Source: PALSA-693 sp963834725
Lineage (GTDB): Bacteria; Actinomycetota; Acidimicrobiia; Acidimicrobiales; Palsa-688
NCBI GenBank assembly: GCA_963834725.1
Contig: CAWICN010000001.1
Coordinates: 124,001 to 188,000, forward strand
DNA: 64,000 nt
Direction: 5' to 3'
The translations under genes were made by a program, and so were the position numbers. Of the stretch, positions 25,787 to 34,269 are shown piece by piece (position 1 is the first letter of the stretch; the number at the start of each line of letters is the position of its first letter). A model generated the notes under the pieces. The model was not told where the DNA came from, did no database searches, and saw nothing but the letters and a program-made list of their open reading frames with translations.

Positions 25787-26733
25787 TCCCTGTCGACGAG
25801 TACGTGGCGTTCCTCGACGGCGAATACCTGCGCGGGTATGTGGACGGTGGGGGAGCGGCCGTCAAGTTCGTCGTACCGGCGGACGACCAAGCGGCATCGG
25901 CGTTCCTGGACGGCTTCGCCGAAGCGGCCCGGGCGGCCGGGTACGCGGCGGCGTACGTCGACGCCGCCGAGACACGGGTTCATCTGCTGGAGCAGGTGTT
26001 CTTCGACGTGTCCCGCCAGATCGATTGGGACGGACTGGCGGTGGCCGCGGCCCGCCGAGCGGTGGAGGCTGCCGGGTATCCGGTGCCGCTAGGAGGGGCG
26101 GTGGCGCTCGATCAGGTCGCCGCCCACCACCGCGTCGACGCCCGAGAGCTCAAACGGGATGTGGATCGGCAGTTGCAGCATCAGGTGGCGCAGGACTACG
26201 CCATGGTGCAGGAGTTCCGGACCGCCATGCTGCGCCTGTGCCAGGCCCAGCTGCACAGCGGCCAGGTGGTAGAGGCCGAGCACGCCGCCGTCCTCGAGTG
26301 GTTGCGCGGCGACCTGCGCCAGATCTCGGTGCTGAAGTCGGCGCTCATCTTCCGGCGGATCGGTCGCCCCAACGCCCGCCACCTGTTGTTCTCCCTCGCC
26401 CACTGGCTCGCCGTCAACGGCCGGGGGCTGGCGCTCACGCTCGACATCCGCCGGTTGGGCCTGTCCCGGCGGCCCAGCGCGAACGAGCGCCACGGCCACT
26501 ACTACGCCAAGGCCGCGCTACTGGACGCCTACGAGGTGCTGCGCCAACTGGTGGACAACACTGACGAGATGGCCAACCTGATGGTGATGGTCGTGGCGGT
26601 GCCGGCGTTCCTGTCCGACGCGCCGCGCGGGCTCGACGCCTATCAGGCCCTCAAGCTTCGCATCTTCGATGAGGTGAGAGACGTCAACCGGGACAATCCG
26701 CTGTCGTCGTTGATCCGGCTGGGAGCAGCATGA
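25783..26733 (+). CDS. BrxD-like P-loop ATPase homologue with degenerate Walker A
   Basis: The C-terminal half matches BrxC/BrxD-type (DUF2791) ATPases: LALTLDIRRLGLSRRP (about 217-231, Walker B region), LLDAYEVLRQLVDNTDEMAN (about 246-265), then VVAVPAFLSDAPRGLDAYQA and IFDEVRDVNRDNPLSSLIRL. The N-terminus has the following beta-alpha-beta pattern (AVKFVVPADDQAASAFLDGF, then AGYAAAYVDAAE), but no GxxGxGKS loop where one is expected. The Walker B acid is a single Asp without the catalytic Glu. It therefore looks like an inactive or regulatory partner of the intact ATPase encoded next, with which it overlaps by ATGA. 316 residues; an alternative is an unrelated fold with convergent motifs. Confidence 0.6.
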   Translation: MIPVDEYVAFLDGEYLRGYVDGGGAAVKFVVPADDQAASAFLDGFAEAARAAGYAAAYVDAAETRVHLLEQVFFDVSRQIDWDGLAVAAARRAVEAAGYPVPLGGAVALDQVAAHHRVDARELKRDVDRQLQHQVAQDYAMVQEFRTAMLRLCQAQLHSGQVVEAEHAAVLEWLRGDLRQISVLKSALIFRRIGRPNARHLLFSLAHWLAVNGRGLALTLDIRRLGLSRRPSANERHGHYYAKAALLDAYEVLRQLVDNTDEMANLMVMVVAVPAFLSDAPRGLDAYQALKLRIFDEVRDVNRDNPLSSLIRLGAA

Positions 26734-27977
26734 ACGGCCGGGACCTGATCGTCGAGCGCCGGGCCCTGGAGGCGCTACGGGCCGGTGTCCCCAACCGGGA
26801 TGCCGTCATCGTCCTCGGGTCGATGCAGCAGGGAGTCGAGGACCGCTTCAGCGAGCTGGTTGACGCGGTGCGGGCCCTGCCGGGCGGGCCGCCTCCGGGT
26901 GGGATGCTGATCGGCGGGGGGTTCGGGACGGGCAAGAGTCACGAGCTCGAGCACCTCTCGCACGTGGCCCTGTCACAAGGTTTGGTCGTGTCGAGGGTGG
27001 TGATCTCCAAGGAGACACCCATGCACGATCCGGCCAAGGTGTACCGGGCGGCTATCGAGAGTGCCAAGGTCCCGGGTCGCCCGGGGTCGGCCATCGACGA
27101 GATCGCCGCCGGGCTGCGTCTCGATTCGGAGGCCTATGCCGATCTGTACCGGTGGGCCCACCAGGACGACGCGCCGGTGGACAGCCGGTTCGCGGCGACA
27201 TTGTTCCTCTATGAGCATGGGCGCGGCGACGAGGAGTTCGCCGACCGGATCGTGCGCTTTTGGGCCGGTGATCCGCTGCCGGTCGCGGACCTGCGCCGCC
27301 GGCTCAAGGAAGCCGGCGCGGCGCCCACGTACCGGCTGGTGGCCATCAAAGAGCGTGACCTGTCACGTCAGCGTTTTCGTTTCGTCTCCCGCCTGATCCA
27401 GGCGGCGGGATATGCGGGCTGGGCGGTGCTCATCGACGAGGTGGAGCTCATCGGCCGCTACACCTGGCTGCAGCGGGCCAAGTCTTACGGCGAGATCGCC
27501 CGCTGGGTCCGGGGCGACCGGGCCGATCCGGCGGCGCCGATCTGCGCGGTGCTGACGACCGTCGACGACTTCGAGACTCAGGTGTTGGTCGGAAAAAACG
27601 ACAACGAGCTCATTGCCAAGCGGCTCCGGGCCAAGGGCACGCTGGAAGACGAGCTGCTGGCCGGGCAGGCCGAAGCGGGGATGCGGCTCATCGAGCGCGA
27701 GCAGGTGCCGTTGCAGCCCCCCGGACGCGCCGAGCTGGACCGCACGTACTCGCAGCTGAAGCAGATCCACGGCCGGGCCTACGCTTGGGACCCACCCGAC
27801 GTGGCCGGCCTCGAGCGGCTGCCGTCCAATCGCATGCGCCAGTACGTCCGGGCCTGGATCAACGAGTGGGACCTGTTGAGGCTCGATCCTGGCTACCAAC
27901 CTGTGATCAGCGCGGCCGGACTGGACGTGGACCTGAGCACGGACGGCGGGCTCGAAGAGCGCGACGAGAAGGGCTGA
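26730..27977 (+). CDS. BREX BrxD-like P-loop ATPase (DUF2791 family)
   Basis: The 415-residue ATPase starts RRALEALRAGVPNRDAV. It has an intact Walker A loop GGGFGTGKSHELEHL (residues 62-76), the family-typical VSRVVISKETPMHDPAKVYR (88-107), and a Walker B LIDEVELIGRY (234-244). These match BrxD of type 2 BREX and related proteins of phage-defence and DNA-processing loci. Here no BREX methylase (PglX), phosphatase (PglZ) or kinase (PglW) is encoded nearby. It follows its degenerate paralogue with an ATGA overlap. The helicase reading frame starts directly after its TGA, in the same frame. It probably drives a DNA-loading or remodelling step. Confidence 0.8.
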   Translation: MNGRDLIVERRALEALRAGVPNRDAVIVLGSMQQGVEDRFSELVDAVRALPGGPPPGGMLIGGGFGTGKSHELEHLSHVALSQGLVVSRVVISKETPMHDPAKVYRAAIESAKVPGRPGSAIDEIAAGLRLDSEAYADLYRWAHQDDAPVDSRFAATLFLYEHGRGDEEFADRIVRFWAGDPLPVADLRRRLKEAGAAPTYRLVAIKERDLSRQRFRFVSRLIQAAGYAGWAVLIDEVELIGRYTWLQRAKSYGEIARWVRGDRADPAAPICAVLTTVDDFETQVLVGKNDNELIAKRLRAKGTLEDELLAGQAEAGMRLIEREQVPLQPPGRAELDRTYSQLKQIHGRAYAWDPPDVAGLERLPSNRMRQYVRAWINEWDLLRLDPGYQPVISAAGLDVDLSTDGGLEERDEKG

Positions 27978-27980
27978 GCC

Positions 27981-29519
27981 CTGCTGGCGGACGAGATCGC
28001 CGCCGCCCTCGATGGTGACGGCGCCACCACGGCTGAGCTGGCCGAGCGGCTGGGTGCGCCCGAGGGGGCTGTGTCCTTCGCCCTGTTCTCCGGTCACGGC
28101 CGCTTCCGGAGCGACCGTGGATCCCCGGCCCGATGGCGGCTGGCCTCCACACCTCAGGGGAAAGGGTCGGCCCCACTGGCTCCGACGCCCGCGCCGTCGG
28201 TCCCGTCGGTCGATGCTCTGGGCCTTTACCGGTGGCAGGTCGACGCCCTCAATGCGTGGCGGCGGTGCGGCCGAAAGGGAGTGGTGGAAGCCGTCACCGG
28301 CACCGGCAAGACGATGGTGGGAGTCGCTGCCGCCCTCGATGAGCTGGAACGGAGGGGGCAGGTGCTGGTCCTGGTGCCGACCGTCGACTTGCAGCACCAG
28401 TGGATAGGCGAGCTCGCGGCCCGGTTGCCGGTCAGCCGGCGGGTCGGACGGCTGGGGGCCGGGGCGGGCGAAACCCTCTTGGCCTGCGATGTCCTGGTGG
28501 CGGTGGTCAACAGCGCCCGCGTTACTGACGTGCGCCCCATCCACGCCGGTGGGCTGCTCGTCGCTGACGAGTGCCACCGTTACGGCAGCGCCGTCAACCA
28601 GCTGGCCCTCGATTCTCGCTTCGGCGCCCGGCTCGGGCTCAGCGCAACCTACGGTCGCGACGACGACGGCAACCGAGCCTGGCTGGACCCCTACTTCGGC
28701 GGCACGTGCTTCCGGCTCGGCTATGACCGGGCGGTGGCCGACGGTGTCGCCGCCCGTTTCACGGTCACCCTGGTCGGGGTGGCGTTCTCGGTCGAGGAAA
28801 AGGCCCGCTACAACGAGCTGACGGAAATGATGAGCCGATGGCACGCCCGGCTGATCGAGCAGTACGGGATCCCCGCTGGGCCGCTCGAAGCTTTCCTGCG
28901 GGCGGTGATGTTGTTGGCCGACAACGACGCCGAAGGCGGCAGGGTGGCACGTGCCTACCGTCAGACCATGCTCGAGCGGCGCCGGCTGATGGCCGAAACG
29001 CCTGCCAAAGACACCGTCCTCGCACAGCTCGCGCCGGCAATGATCGAAGCCGACCGGACGATCGTCTTCACCCAGAGAATCGCTGCCACCGAACGGGCTC
29101 GCCTGCTGCTGTCGGGGTGCGGGCTGCGCGTCGGAGTGATGCATTCGGCGCTCCGCCCGGAGGAGCGGCGCCGGGTGATCCAGTGCTTCGCCGCGGGCGA
29201 GCTCGACGTGCTGGCCGCACCCCGCGTCCTCGATGAGGGCATCGACGTGCCCGTCGCCGACCTGGCGGTTATCGCTGCGGCCAGCCGGTCCCGCCGCCAG
29301 ATGATCCAGCGGATGGGCCGGGTCCTGCGCAAGAAGCCCGACGGGCGCCGGGCCCGCTTCGCCGTCCTTTTCGTCGAAGACACCGTTGAGGATCCCCGCT
29401 GTGGCGCCCACGAGGCCTTCCTCGCCGAGATCGTCGACGTCGCCGATCAGGTGTCATGCTTCCCAGGAGACGTTGCGGCTGAGCGGCCTGATGCGGTTCT
29501 CGAGTCCTTGCGCCCGTGA
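27981..29519 (+). CDS. XPB/SSL2-like superfamily 2 helicase with N-terminal winged helix
   Basis: The helicase motifs are motif I AVTGTGKTMVG, motif II VADECHR (DECH), motif III LSATYGRDD, and motif VI QMIQRMGRVLRKKPDGR. This is the XPB/SSL2/RadD-like group of SF2. The first conventional start is the GTG at 28071, but the frame before it encodes a good winged helix (LLADEIAAALDGDGATTAEL, then AERLGAPEGAVSFALFS) that reaches back to the TGA of the ATPase gene. Only CTG codons (27981, 27984) are available there, with GAGAAGGG at a fitting distance. I therefore place the start at 27981 and give 28071 as the conservative alternative. It would unwind DNA or translocate along it for the system. Confidence 0.82.
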   Translation: MLADEIAAALDGDGATTAELAERLGAPEGAVSFALFSGHGRFRSDRGSPARWRLASTPQGKGSAPLAPTPAPSVPSVDALGLYRWQVDALNAWRRCGRKGVVEAVTGTGKTMVGVAAALDELERRGQVLVLVPTVDLQHQWIGELAARLPVSRRVGRLGAGAGETLLACDVLVAVVNSARVTDVRPIHAGGLLVADECHRYGSAVNQLALDSRFGARLGLSATYGRDDDGNRAWLDPYFGGTCFRLGYDRAVADGVAARFTVTLVGVAFSVEEKARYNELTEMMSRWHARLIEQYGIPAGPLEAFLRAVMLLADNDAEGGRVARAYRQTMLERRRLMAETPAKDTVLAQLAPAMIEADRTIVFTQRIAATERARLLLSGCGLRVGVMHSALRPEERRRVIQCFAAGELDVLAAPRVLDEGIDVPVADLAVIAAASRSRRQMIQRMGRVLRKKPDGRRARFAVLFVEDTVEDPRCGAHEAFLAEIVDVADQVSCFPGDVAAERPDAVLESLRP

Positions 29520-29602
29520 ACGTTAGTGGTCGCCCGCGCCCGCATGACGGCGGACATCATCGTGGAAGGCGTCGACGCGCTCGGGGCCGCGCCCTTGTGA
29601 TG

Positions 29603-29620
29603 TATACTTCTAGATGTATA
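29603..29620. promoter_or_regulatory. Operator/promoter of VapBC pair 2
   Basis: TATAC and GTATA flank a central TCTAGA to give an 18-bp near-perfect palindrome with one mismatched pair. TATACT (29603-29608) is a good -10 box five bases before the ATG at 29614, which lies inside the palindrome. The layout (palindrome over the -10, start codon immediately downstream) mirrors that of VapBC pair 1. Confidence 0.55.
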
Positions 29621-29832
29621 TGTCTACTCGTACCCAGATCTACCTGACCGACGAACAGCGGGCCCGCCTCGCCGAACGGGCACGGACACAAGGTGTGCCC
29701 ATGTCTCAGCTGATTCGAGATGCCATCGACGTGCTGCTGGCGAGCGAAGATGACATTGAGATGACGTTCGGATCGACACCGGGGATCGCTGCTCGTGTCC
29801 CGTTGCGATCAGAGTGGGAGGGCCGTGGCTGA
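29614..29832 (+). CDS. Ribbon-helix-helix (CopG-like) antitoxin
   Basis: The 72-residue protein reads MYMSTRTQIYLTDEQRARLA, then ERARTQGVPMSQLIRDAIDV and LLASEDDIEMTFGSTPG. RTQIYLTDEQ is the DNA-binding strand, and the two following segments are the helices of a ribbon-helix-helix domain; the C-terminal residues would wrap the toxin. Starts at 29614 or 29620 are both possible, and the -10 spacing favours 29614. Its end overlaps the toxin gene by 8 bases. Confidence 0.88.
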   Translation: MYMSTRTQIYLTDEQRARLAERARTQGVPMSQLIRDAIDVLLASEDDIEMTFGSTPGIAARVPLRSEWEGRG

Positions 29833-30172
29833 CCTACTCGTAGACACCGACGTCTGTATTGATCATCTCGATGGATTCAAGCGGCTCCCTCCGGGAGCGG
29901 GCCGGCTCGCGTACTCGGTGATCACCCGGGCCGAGTTGCTCGCGGGTGCCAACGACGATGACCAAACCGGAGTCCGACGACTGCTGGCTGGGATGGACGA
30001 GATGCTCGTTGATCGGCGCGTTGCGGAGCGAGCAGGTCTCCTGCGACGTCAGCTGCCGCGCCTGCGGATGCCCGACGCCCTCATCGCCGCGACCGCGCTC
30101 GTTCACTCCCTCACGCTTCACACCAAGAACAGGCGCGATTTCAAACAAGTCCCGACGCTGCGACTGCGCTGA
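29825..30172 (+). CDS. VapC-type PIN-domain toxin, pair 2
   Basis: The 115-residue PIN domain has LLVDTDVCIDHL (first Asp), VITRAELLAGA (Glu), RMPDALIAATAL (third acid) and HTKNRRDFKQVP (Asn/Asp region). The expected target is RNA. The GTG at 29825 lies inside the antitoxin's last codons, as usual for VapBC. It sits immediately to the right of the island operon and may stabilise the island. The frame is open upstream, but those residues belong to the antitoxin region. Confidence 0.9.
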   Translation: MADLLVDTDVCIDHLDGFKRLPPGAGRLAYSVITRAELLAGANDDDQTGVRRLLAGMDEMLVDRRVAERAGLLRRQLPRLRMPDALIAATALVHSLTLHTKNRRDFKQVPTLRLR

Positions 30173-30267
30173 CTTCCTCGGACGACGGCGGTGTCACTAG
30201 CCATACGAGGCAGGTTAGGCCTTGGACGGCTCGCTCGTATGGGACCCACATTCGCTGGGGCGGCCCG

Positions 30268-30545
30268 TTGGCTGGGCTCGTTCTCGGGGACCTGGCGGCT
30301 GAGAATATCAAGTCCATTTGCGATGGGCTGGTCGCGAGGGGAGTATCGCCCGAGAGGATCAAATCCGTGCATTTCACGGCCGACCAGATCCGTATCACGC
30401 AGTCGGTCATCTCCTGGCTGGAGGAGGGGGGCGGTGCCAACAACCGGCTTGACACCCTTGCCAGAGTCGCCACGGCGCTCGGCCGTCATTTCATGTTGTC
30501 GTTCCCACGAACCGTCTCCACATCTCCGGGGCCGACCGCAGCGGA
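30268..30545 (+). pseudogene. XRE-type HTH protein remnant
   Basis: Within an open frame, residues RITQSVISWLEEGGGANNRL and DTLARVATALGRHFMLSF match the second half of XRE/Cro helix-turn-helix domains (TQSxISxLExG, then LDTLARVAxALG). The preceding ADQIRIT part is too short and the helices expected before it are not recognisable. The frame continues to 30765, but residues after ~30545 look non-coding. I read it as the stub of an antitoxin- or phage-type repressor at the edge of the island. Confidence 0.4.
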
Positions 30546-30916
30546 CAACCTGCTCCTCGGAGGCTCCCGCCGCATGGCCACGGACCCGACGGCAACCGCC
30601 AGTGGTGCCCCGTATTTGGCGGCCAGGTTCGCCATTAGGATCCGCGTGAGGTCCCCCCGCTCGGCCACGAAGCTGACCGCGAACGCGGTGGCGGCGGCCC
30701 CGTGGGCGGACGGCAGGCGCCGGTTAGTGTCGTACCCATCGGCCCGAGACGCCATCCAAGAGTAGACGGAACCCTCGGCGAACGTGCACGCGACCAGTGC
30801 GTCGACCGCCCGAGGGGGTAGCAGCTGGAACACCGCCACTCCCACGGCCCGGATCAAGGCTCGGCACTCGATGGCCTACGCCGTACTGGCACGTCTCGAT
30901 TCGACTGCCGGCTGGG
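30546..30916. other. Unassigned stretch with an unrecognised minus-strand frame
   Basis: A minus-strand frame (30486-30857, 123 residues) contains LPSAHGAAATAFAVSFVAER, faintly like the PSGHA motif of PAP2 phosphatases, but the other PAP2 motifs are absent. I cannot call it a gene. Nothing else is visible. Confidence 0.25.
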
Positions 30917-31879
30917 TCAGCTGGGCTTGTCTAAGCCGGCCAGGAACTCGATCAGGAGTTCGTTGACCCGGCTCGGCCGTTCCTGCTGTACCCAGTGCCC
31001 GGCTCCCTCGATGAGCACGCTCTTGGTCAGGTTTGGCATGGAAAACTCGCTCAGCATGGGGATGACGTCCTGCACGCCGGGCCAGTTCACGACCAGGTCC
31101 CTTTGACCGGCAACGAATAGCGACGGCGCCGTCAGTCGGGCGTTGTGCCAGGCTGCCATCAGTTCCCAATTCAGTTTCGACGTGCGGTACCAGTTCAGAC
31201 CGCCGGCGTAACCGGTGCGCTCAAACTCGCTCGTGTAGTAGTCGACGTCCTCTTCGGTGAGCCATGCGGGAAAGGGTTGGGAGGTGTGGTCGCCAAAGGG
31301 TTGTGCCGGGTCGACCTTGTCCAACAGATTGATCTCGGGTGCATCGCCGGAAGCACCGATCAAGGTAGATATCACTGATGCCCGGACGTCGGCTTCGAAG
31401 GCCTTTTCGGCCACACCGGGTTCCTGAAAGTACACCTGGTAGTTGTCGGGACCCAAGGCCGCGGTCAGCGTGGTCAGGACGTCGGCGTCGCCACGAGGCA
31501 AGTAAGGGACGCTAAGCAGCACGACGCCACGCACCAGGTCGGGCCGGAACAGCCCCACGTTCGAGGCCACCGGGGACCCCCAGTCGTGGCCCACTACCAC
31601 GAAGCTTCCTCCGCCGAGCGCGTCGGCGATTCTTATCACGTCTCCGGCCAGGCGCAGCATCGAGTACTGGCTTATGTCCGTCGGTGAGTCCGTCCGGCCG
31701 TAACCGCGCATGTCCGGCGCCACGGCGTGGTAGCCCGCGTCGGCCAGCGCCGGCAGCTGATGACGGTACGAGTACCAGAGCTCGGGGAAGCCGTGCAGCA
31801 ACAGGACCAGAGGTCCCTCGCCCGCTTCGGCCAGATGGACGTTGATGCCGTTTGCCTCAACATTGCGGTGCGTGATCAT
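30917..31879 (-). CDS. Epoxide-hydrolase-like alpha/beta hydrolase
   Basis: The 320-residue protein has HGFPELWYSYRHQ (oxyanion HGxP motif, ~29-41), GHDWGSPVA (nucleophile Asp, ~97-105), RDLVV (acid, ~255) and GAGHWVQQERP (His, ~290-300). These are the marks of soluble epoxide hydrolases, which open epoxides to diols through an aspartyl ester; haloalkane dehalogenases share the Asp nucleophile and are the main alternative. It runs divergently from an F420-type oxidoreductase, and the two starts are 86 bases apart. It probably acts in breakdown of an unsaturated or cyclic compound. Confidence 0.88.
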   Translation of the reverse strand: MITHRNVEANGINVHLAEAGEGPLVLLLHGFPELWYSYRHQLPALADAGYHAVAPDMRGYGRTDSPTDISQYSMLRLAGDVIRIADALGGGSFVVVGHDWGSPVASNVGLFRPDLVRGVVLLSVPYLPRGDADVLTTLTAALGPDNYQVYFQEPGVAEKAFEADVRASVISTLIGASGDAPEINLLDKVDPAQPFGDHTSQPFPAWLTEEDVDYYTSEFERTGYAGGLNWYRTSKLNWELMAAWHNARLTAPSLFVAGQRDLVVNWPGVQDVIPMLSEFSMPNLTKSVLIEGAGHWVQQERPSRVNELLIEFLAGLDKPS

Positions 31880-31965
31880 CCGTCCTCCTCAGGGTGAGCT
31901 TGTCCACGTTAGCCCCGTCGGCTGCGCAGCGGCTCCGACGACGAAAAAGGTGGTATAGAGCGGAC

Positions 31966-32805
31966 ATGAAACTCGGGCTTTTCTCGATGAACATGGGGGC
32001 GCGCAGCGAACCCGACGGTCTGGTAGCGGCGGCGCAGGCTGCGGAAGCCGCCGGGTTCGACTCGGTGTGGGCGGGAGAGCACGTCGTGCTCCCCGATCCG
32101 CAGGTGCCACCGTCGCCCATGGCGCCCCAGGATCCCGCCCTTGATCCGCTGCTTGCCCTCACCTGGGCGGCGGCCGCGACGGCCACCGTCAAGCTGGCAA
32201 CCGGCATCGTCATTCTTCCCCAGCGCAACCCGGTCGTACTGGCGAAGCAGCTGGCGACACTCGACGTTCTGTCGCGGGGGCGGCTCGTCTTCGGCGTAGG
32301 GGTTGGCTACCTCGAGCCGGAATTTCGGGCCATCGGCGCCAACTTCGAGGATCGCGGCGCGGTTACCGATGAGTTCCTCGAGGCCATGACGCACCTCTGG
32401 TACGACGAGCGACCCGCGTATAAGGGCCGCTTTGTCTCGTTCTCGGGCGTGGACGCCCACCCCCGTCCCATGCAACGGGCCATACCCGTAGTCGTCGGCG
32501 GCCATTCCCCGACGGCCTACCGCCGCGCCGTGGCACGTGGCCACGGCTGGTACGGCTTCGCCTTGACGCCCGAGGCGGCGAGCGAGTGCGTGGAGGGGTT
32601 GCGGTCCGCCGCCCGGACTGTGGCCCGGCCGGCCGACCTGGAAGACCTCGAGATTACGGTCTCGCCGCGAGGACGACTGACCAAAGAGGCCGCTACCGCC
32701 TTTGCCGAGGCTGGCGTCCACCGGCTCGTGGTGCTGCCCCGCGCCGAAGAAGATGGCGCCGCCCGAGCCATCGAGGCCGCCAGGGAGGCCGTGGACGAAC
32801 TGTAG
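31966..32805 (+). CDS. LLM-class F420-dependent oxidoreductase
   Basis: The product has 279 residues and the luciferase-like fold: MKLGLFSMNMGARSEPDGLV, AAGFDSVWAGEHVVLPD, KLATGIVILPQRNPVVLAKQ, GRLVFGVGVGYLEPEFRAIG. These match the F420-dependent TIGR03619-like group common in actinobacteria. It would use F420H2 to reduce, or F420 to oxidise, an unknown substrate. The ATG at 31966 starts exactly at the conserved first strand; the frame upstream is not conserved. It is divergent from the epoxide hydrolase gene and may share control with it. Confidence 0.9.
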   Translation: MKLGLFSMNMGARSEPDGLVAAAQAAEAAGFDSVWAGEHVVLPDPQVPPSPMAPQDPALDPLLALTWAAAATATVKLATGIVILPQRNPVVLAKQLATLDVLSRGRLVFGVGVGYLEPEFRAIGANFEDRGAVTDEFLEAMTHLWYDERPAYKGRFVSFSGVDAHPRPMQRAIPVVVGGHSPTAYRRAVARGHGWYGFALTPEAASECVEGLRSAARTVARPADLEDLEITVSPRGRLTKEAATAFAEAGVHRLVVLPRAEEDGAARAIEAAREAVDEL

Positions 32806-32992
32806 CGTCGGCGCGGGCCGTGAACTTTGCAATGGTATCTCGGTCGGTGATACCGCGGTCTCGGTGGCCCGAGGGCGGCTGTCTCACGATCATCGGCTCT
32901 TGCCGCCGGGCCGCCGCCGGGTCGGACAGCGTCAGCGGTGCGAGCCCGGCCACATCGGCGAGCCGACGAGCTGACTGGCGTCGATCCGTCCG

Positions 32993-33820
32993 TTAACGCA
33001 CCGTGAAACCAGCGTCCACGGGCAGGGTGACCCCCGTAACGTAGCGGGCTTCGTCGGAACACAGCCACACGGCGGCGTTGGCAATGTCCTCGGGTTCGAC
33101 GAGGTCTACCGGCAGAGCGTTCTGCAGGCCGCTGGCTACTCCGAAATTTCCCTCGACGTAGCGGGAGAAGGGCTCGTTGACCACCATTGGCGTGTTGACG
33201 CCGGTCGGATGCAGCGTGTTGACCCGAATCCGATGGGGAGCCAGCACGTTGGCGTACAACCGCATCAAACCGACAACGCCGTGCTTCGCGGCTGTGTAGG
33301 CGAAGAATCCGGCGCCGACGCCTTCGAGATGGCGGCCGAGGCCCTTAAGCCCCGCGGTCGAACTGGTGATGACGATCGAGCCGCCCATGTCTCGCTCAAC
33401 CATCGACGGGATCGCTGCCTCGATAGTGTGATAGACGCCGGTCAGCAAAACATCGATGGCATCCTGCCACGCCTGAGCCGACCGGCCGACCTCGCCGATC
33501 GGCACGATGCCCGCGTTGGCCACGACAATGTCGAGATGACCAAATTCGGCCAGCCCGGCCTCAACCGCGCCCGCGAGGGCATCGCGTTCACGGACGTCCG
33601 CTTGCTTGGCCACGACCCGCCGGTCGAGGTCTTCTACGAGCTGCACCGTCGTGGCGAGATCGTCGGCGGTCGCCATCGGATACTCGACCGTCTCGATCTG
33701 GGCACAGAGGTCCACAGCGATGATATCGGCACCCTCCTGTGCCATCCGGACTGCATGGGCCCGGCCCTGGCCCCGAGCCGCCCCGGTGATGAAGGCAACC
33801 TTCTGTTCCAAGCGGCCCAT
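32993..33820 (-). CDS. Mycofactocin-coupled SDR-family oxidoreductase
   Basis: The start ATG at 33820 follows AGGAGGAG by four bases. The 275-residue protein begins MGRLEQKVAFITGAARGQGR, has a long insertion after the second strand (VDLCAQIETVEYPMATADDL), NAGIV, the catalytic VITSSTAG and YTAAKHG, and ends VTGVTLPVDAGFTVR. The insertion at the NAD-binding site is typical of mycofactocin-coupled SDRs, whose NAD(H) stays bound and is re-oxidised by mycofactocin. The substrate is probably a secondary alcohol or ketone. The gene stands alone on its strand. The NDMA-dependent dehydrogenase at 38048 points to the same redox system. Confidence 0.92.
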   Translation of the reverse strand: MGRLEQKVAFITGAARGQGRAHAVRMAQEGADIIAVDLCAQIETVEYPMATADDLATTVQLVEDLDRRVVAKQADVRERDALAGAVEAGLAEFGHLDIVVANAGIVPIGEVGRSAQAWQDAIDVLLTGVYHTIEAAIPSMVERDMGGSIVITSSTAGLKGLGRHLEGVGAGFFAYTAAKHGVVGLMRLYANVLAPHRIRVNTLHPTGVNTPMVVNEPFSRYVEGNFGVASGLQNALPVDLVEPEDIANAAVWLCSDEARYVTGVTLPVDAGFTVR

Positions 33821-34269
33821 GACTCCTCCTGTTCTCGACCGACCCGAACCTACCGCACCAGCACCGCGGTCACTGCCTCCGGCTGGGCGGTGAGACTGCG
33901 GGAGACAGCGCCTCCACGGCGTCTGGTGATAGAGCGGCACTGCGACCCCTCGCCTCGGAGGTCACATGATCGGCGGACGCCCCGAATCCGGAATAGCCGG
34001 CCCCCTGCGTCGGTGTTACGGAAGCTGTGCTTGTTGAACCACATCAGGATTGCGATGATCCCGTCGTTCGCGATCACGGTCCAAGACCGCAATGACCCCC
34101 GATCGGCCAGAGCCGATCATGGTCCCCGTGATGGCCGCGATGGGCTGGTCGGATGGTCGTAACAGCGGCCACCCGGGTAAGCGCCGATCACAGTTCCACT
34201 CACGCCCGCATGCCAGACGGCCGGCGGGACACTGCAACGCGTATTCGGGGCGCCTCACGAACCCTACTG
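33821..34269. other. Intergenic stretch, no gene seen
   Basis: This holds the promoter of the leftward SDR gene and the upstream side of the Phd/PIN operator. Short frames on both strands show no known domain. No strong repeat apart from the operator at its right edge. Confidence 0.4.

Noticed and set aside
27363..29411. 682-residue open frame on the minus strand
   Set aside because: Antisense to the BrxD-like ATPase and helicase genes, both of which carry clear motifs; no domain in the antisense frame.
23616..29519. Calling the island operon a BREX system
   Set aside because: Only BrxD-like ATPases and a helicase resemble BREX parts; no PglX methylase, PglZ, PglW/BrxC, BrxA or BrxB is encoded.
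30486..30857. Minus-strand frame with a PSAHG motif as a PAP2 protein
   Set aside because: Other PAP2 motifs are absent and the frame overlaps the XRE remnant; evidence is too thin.
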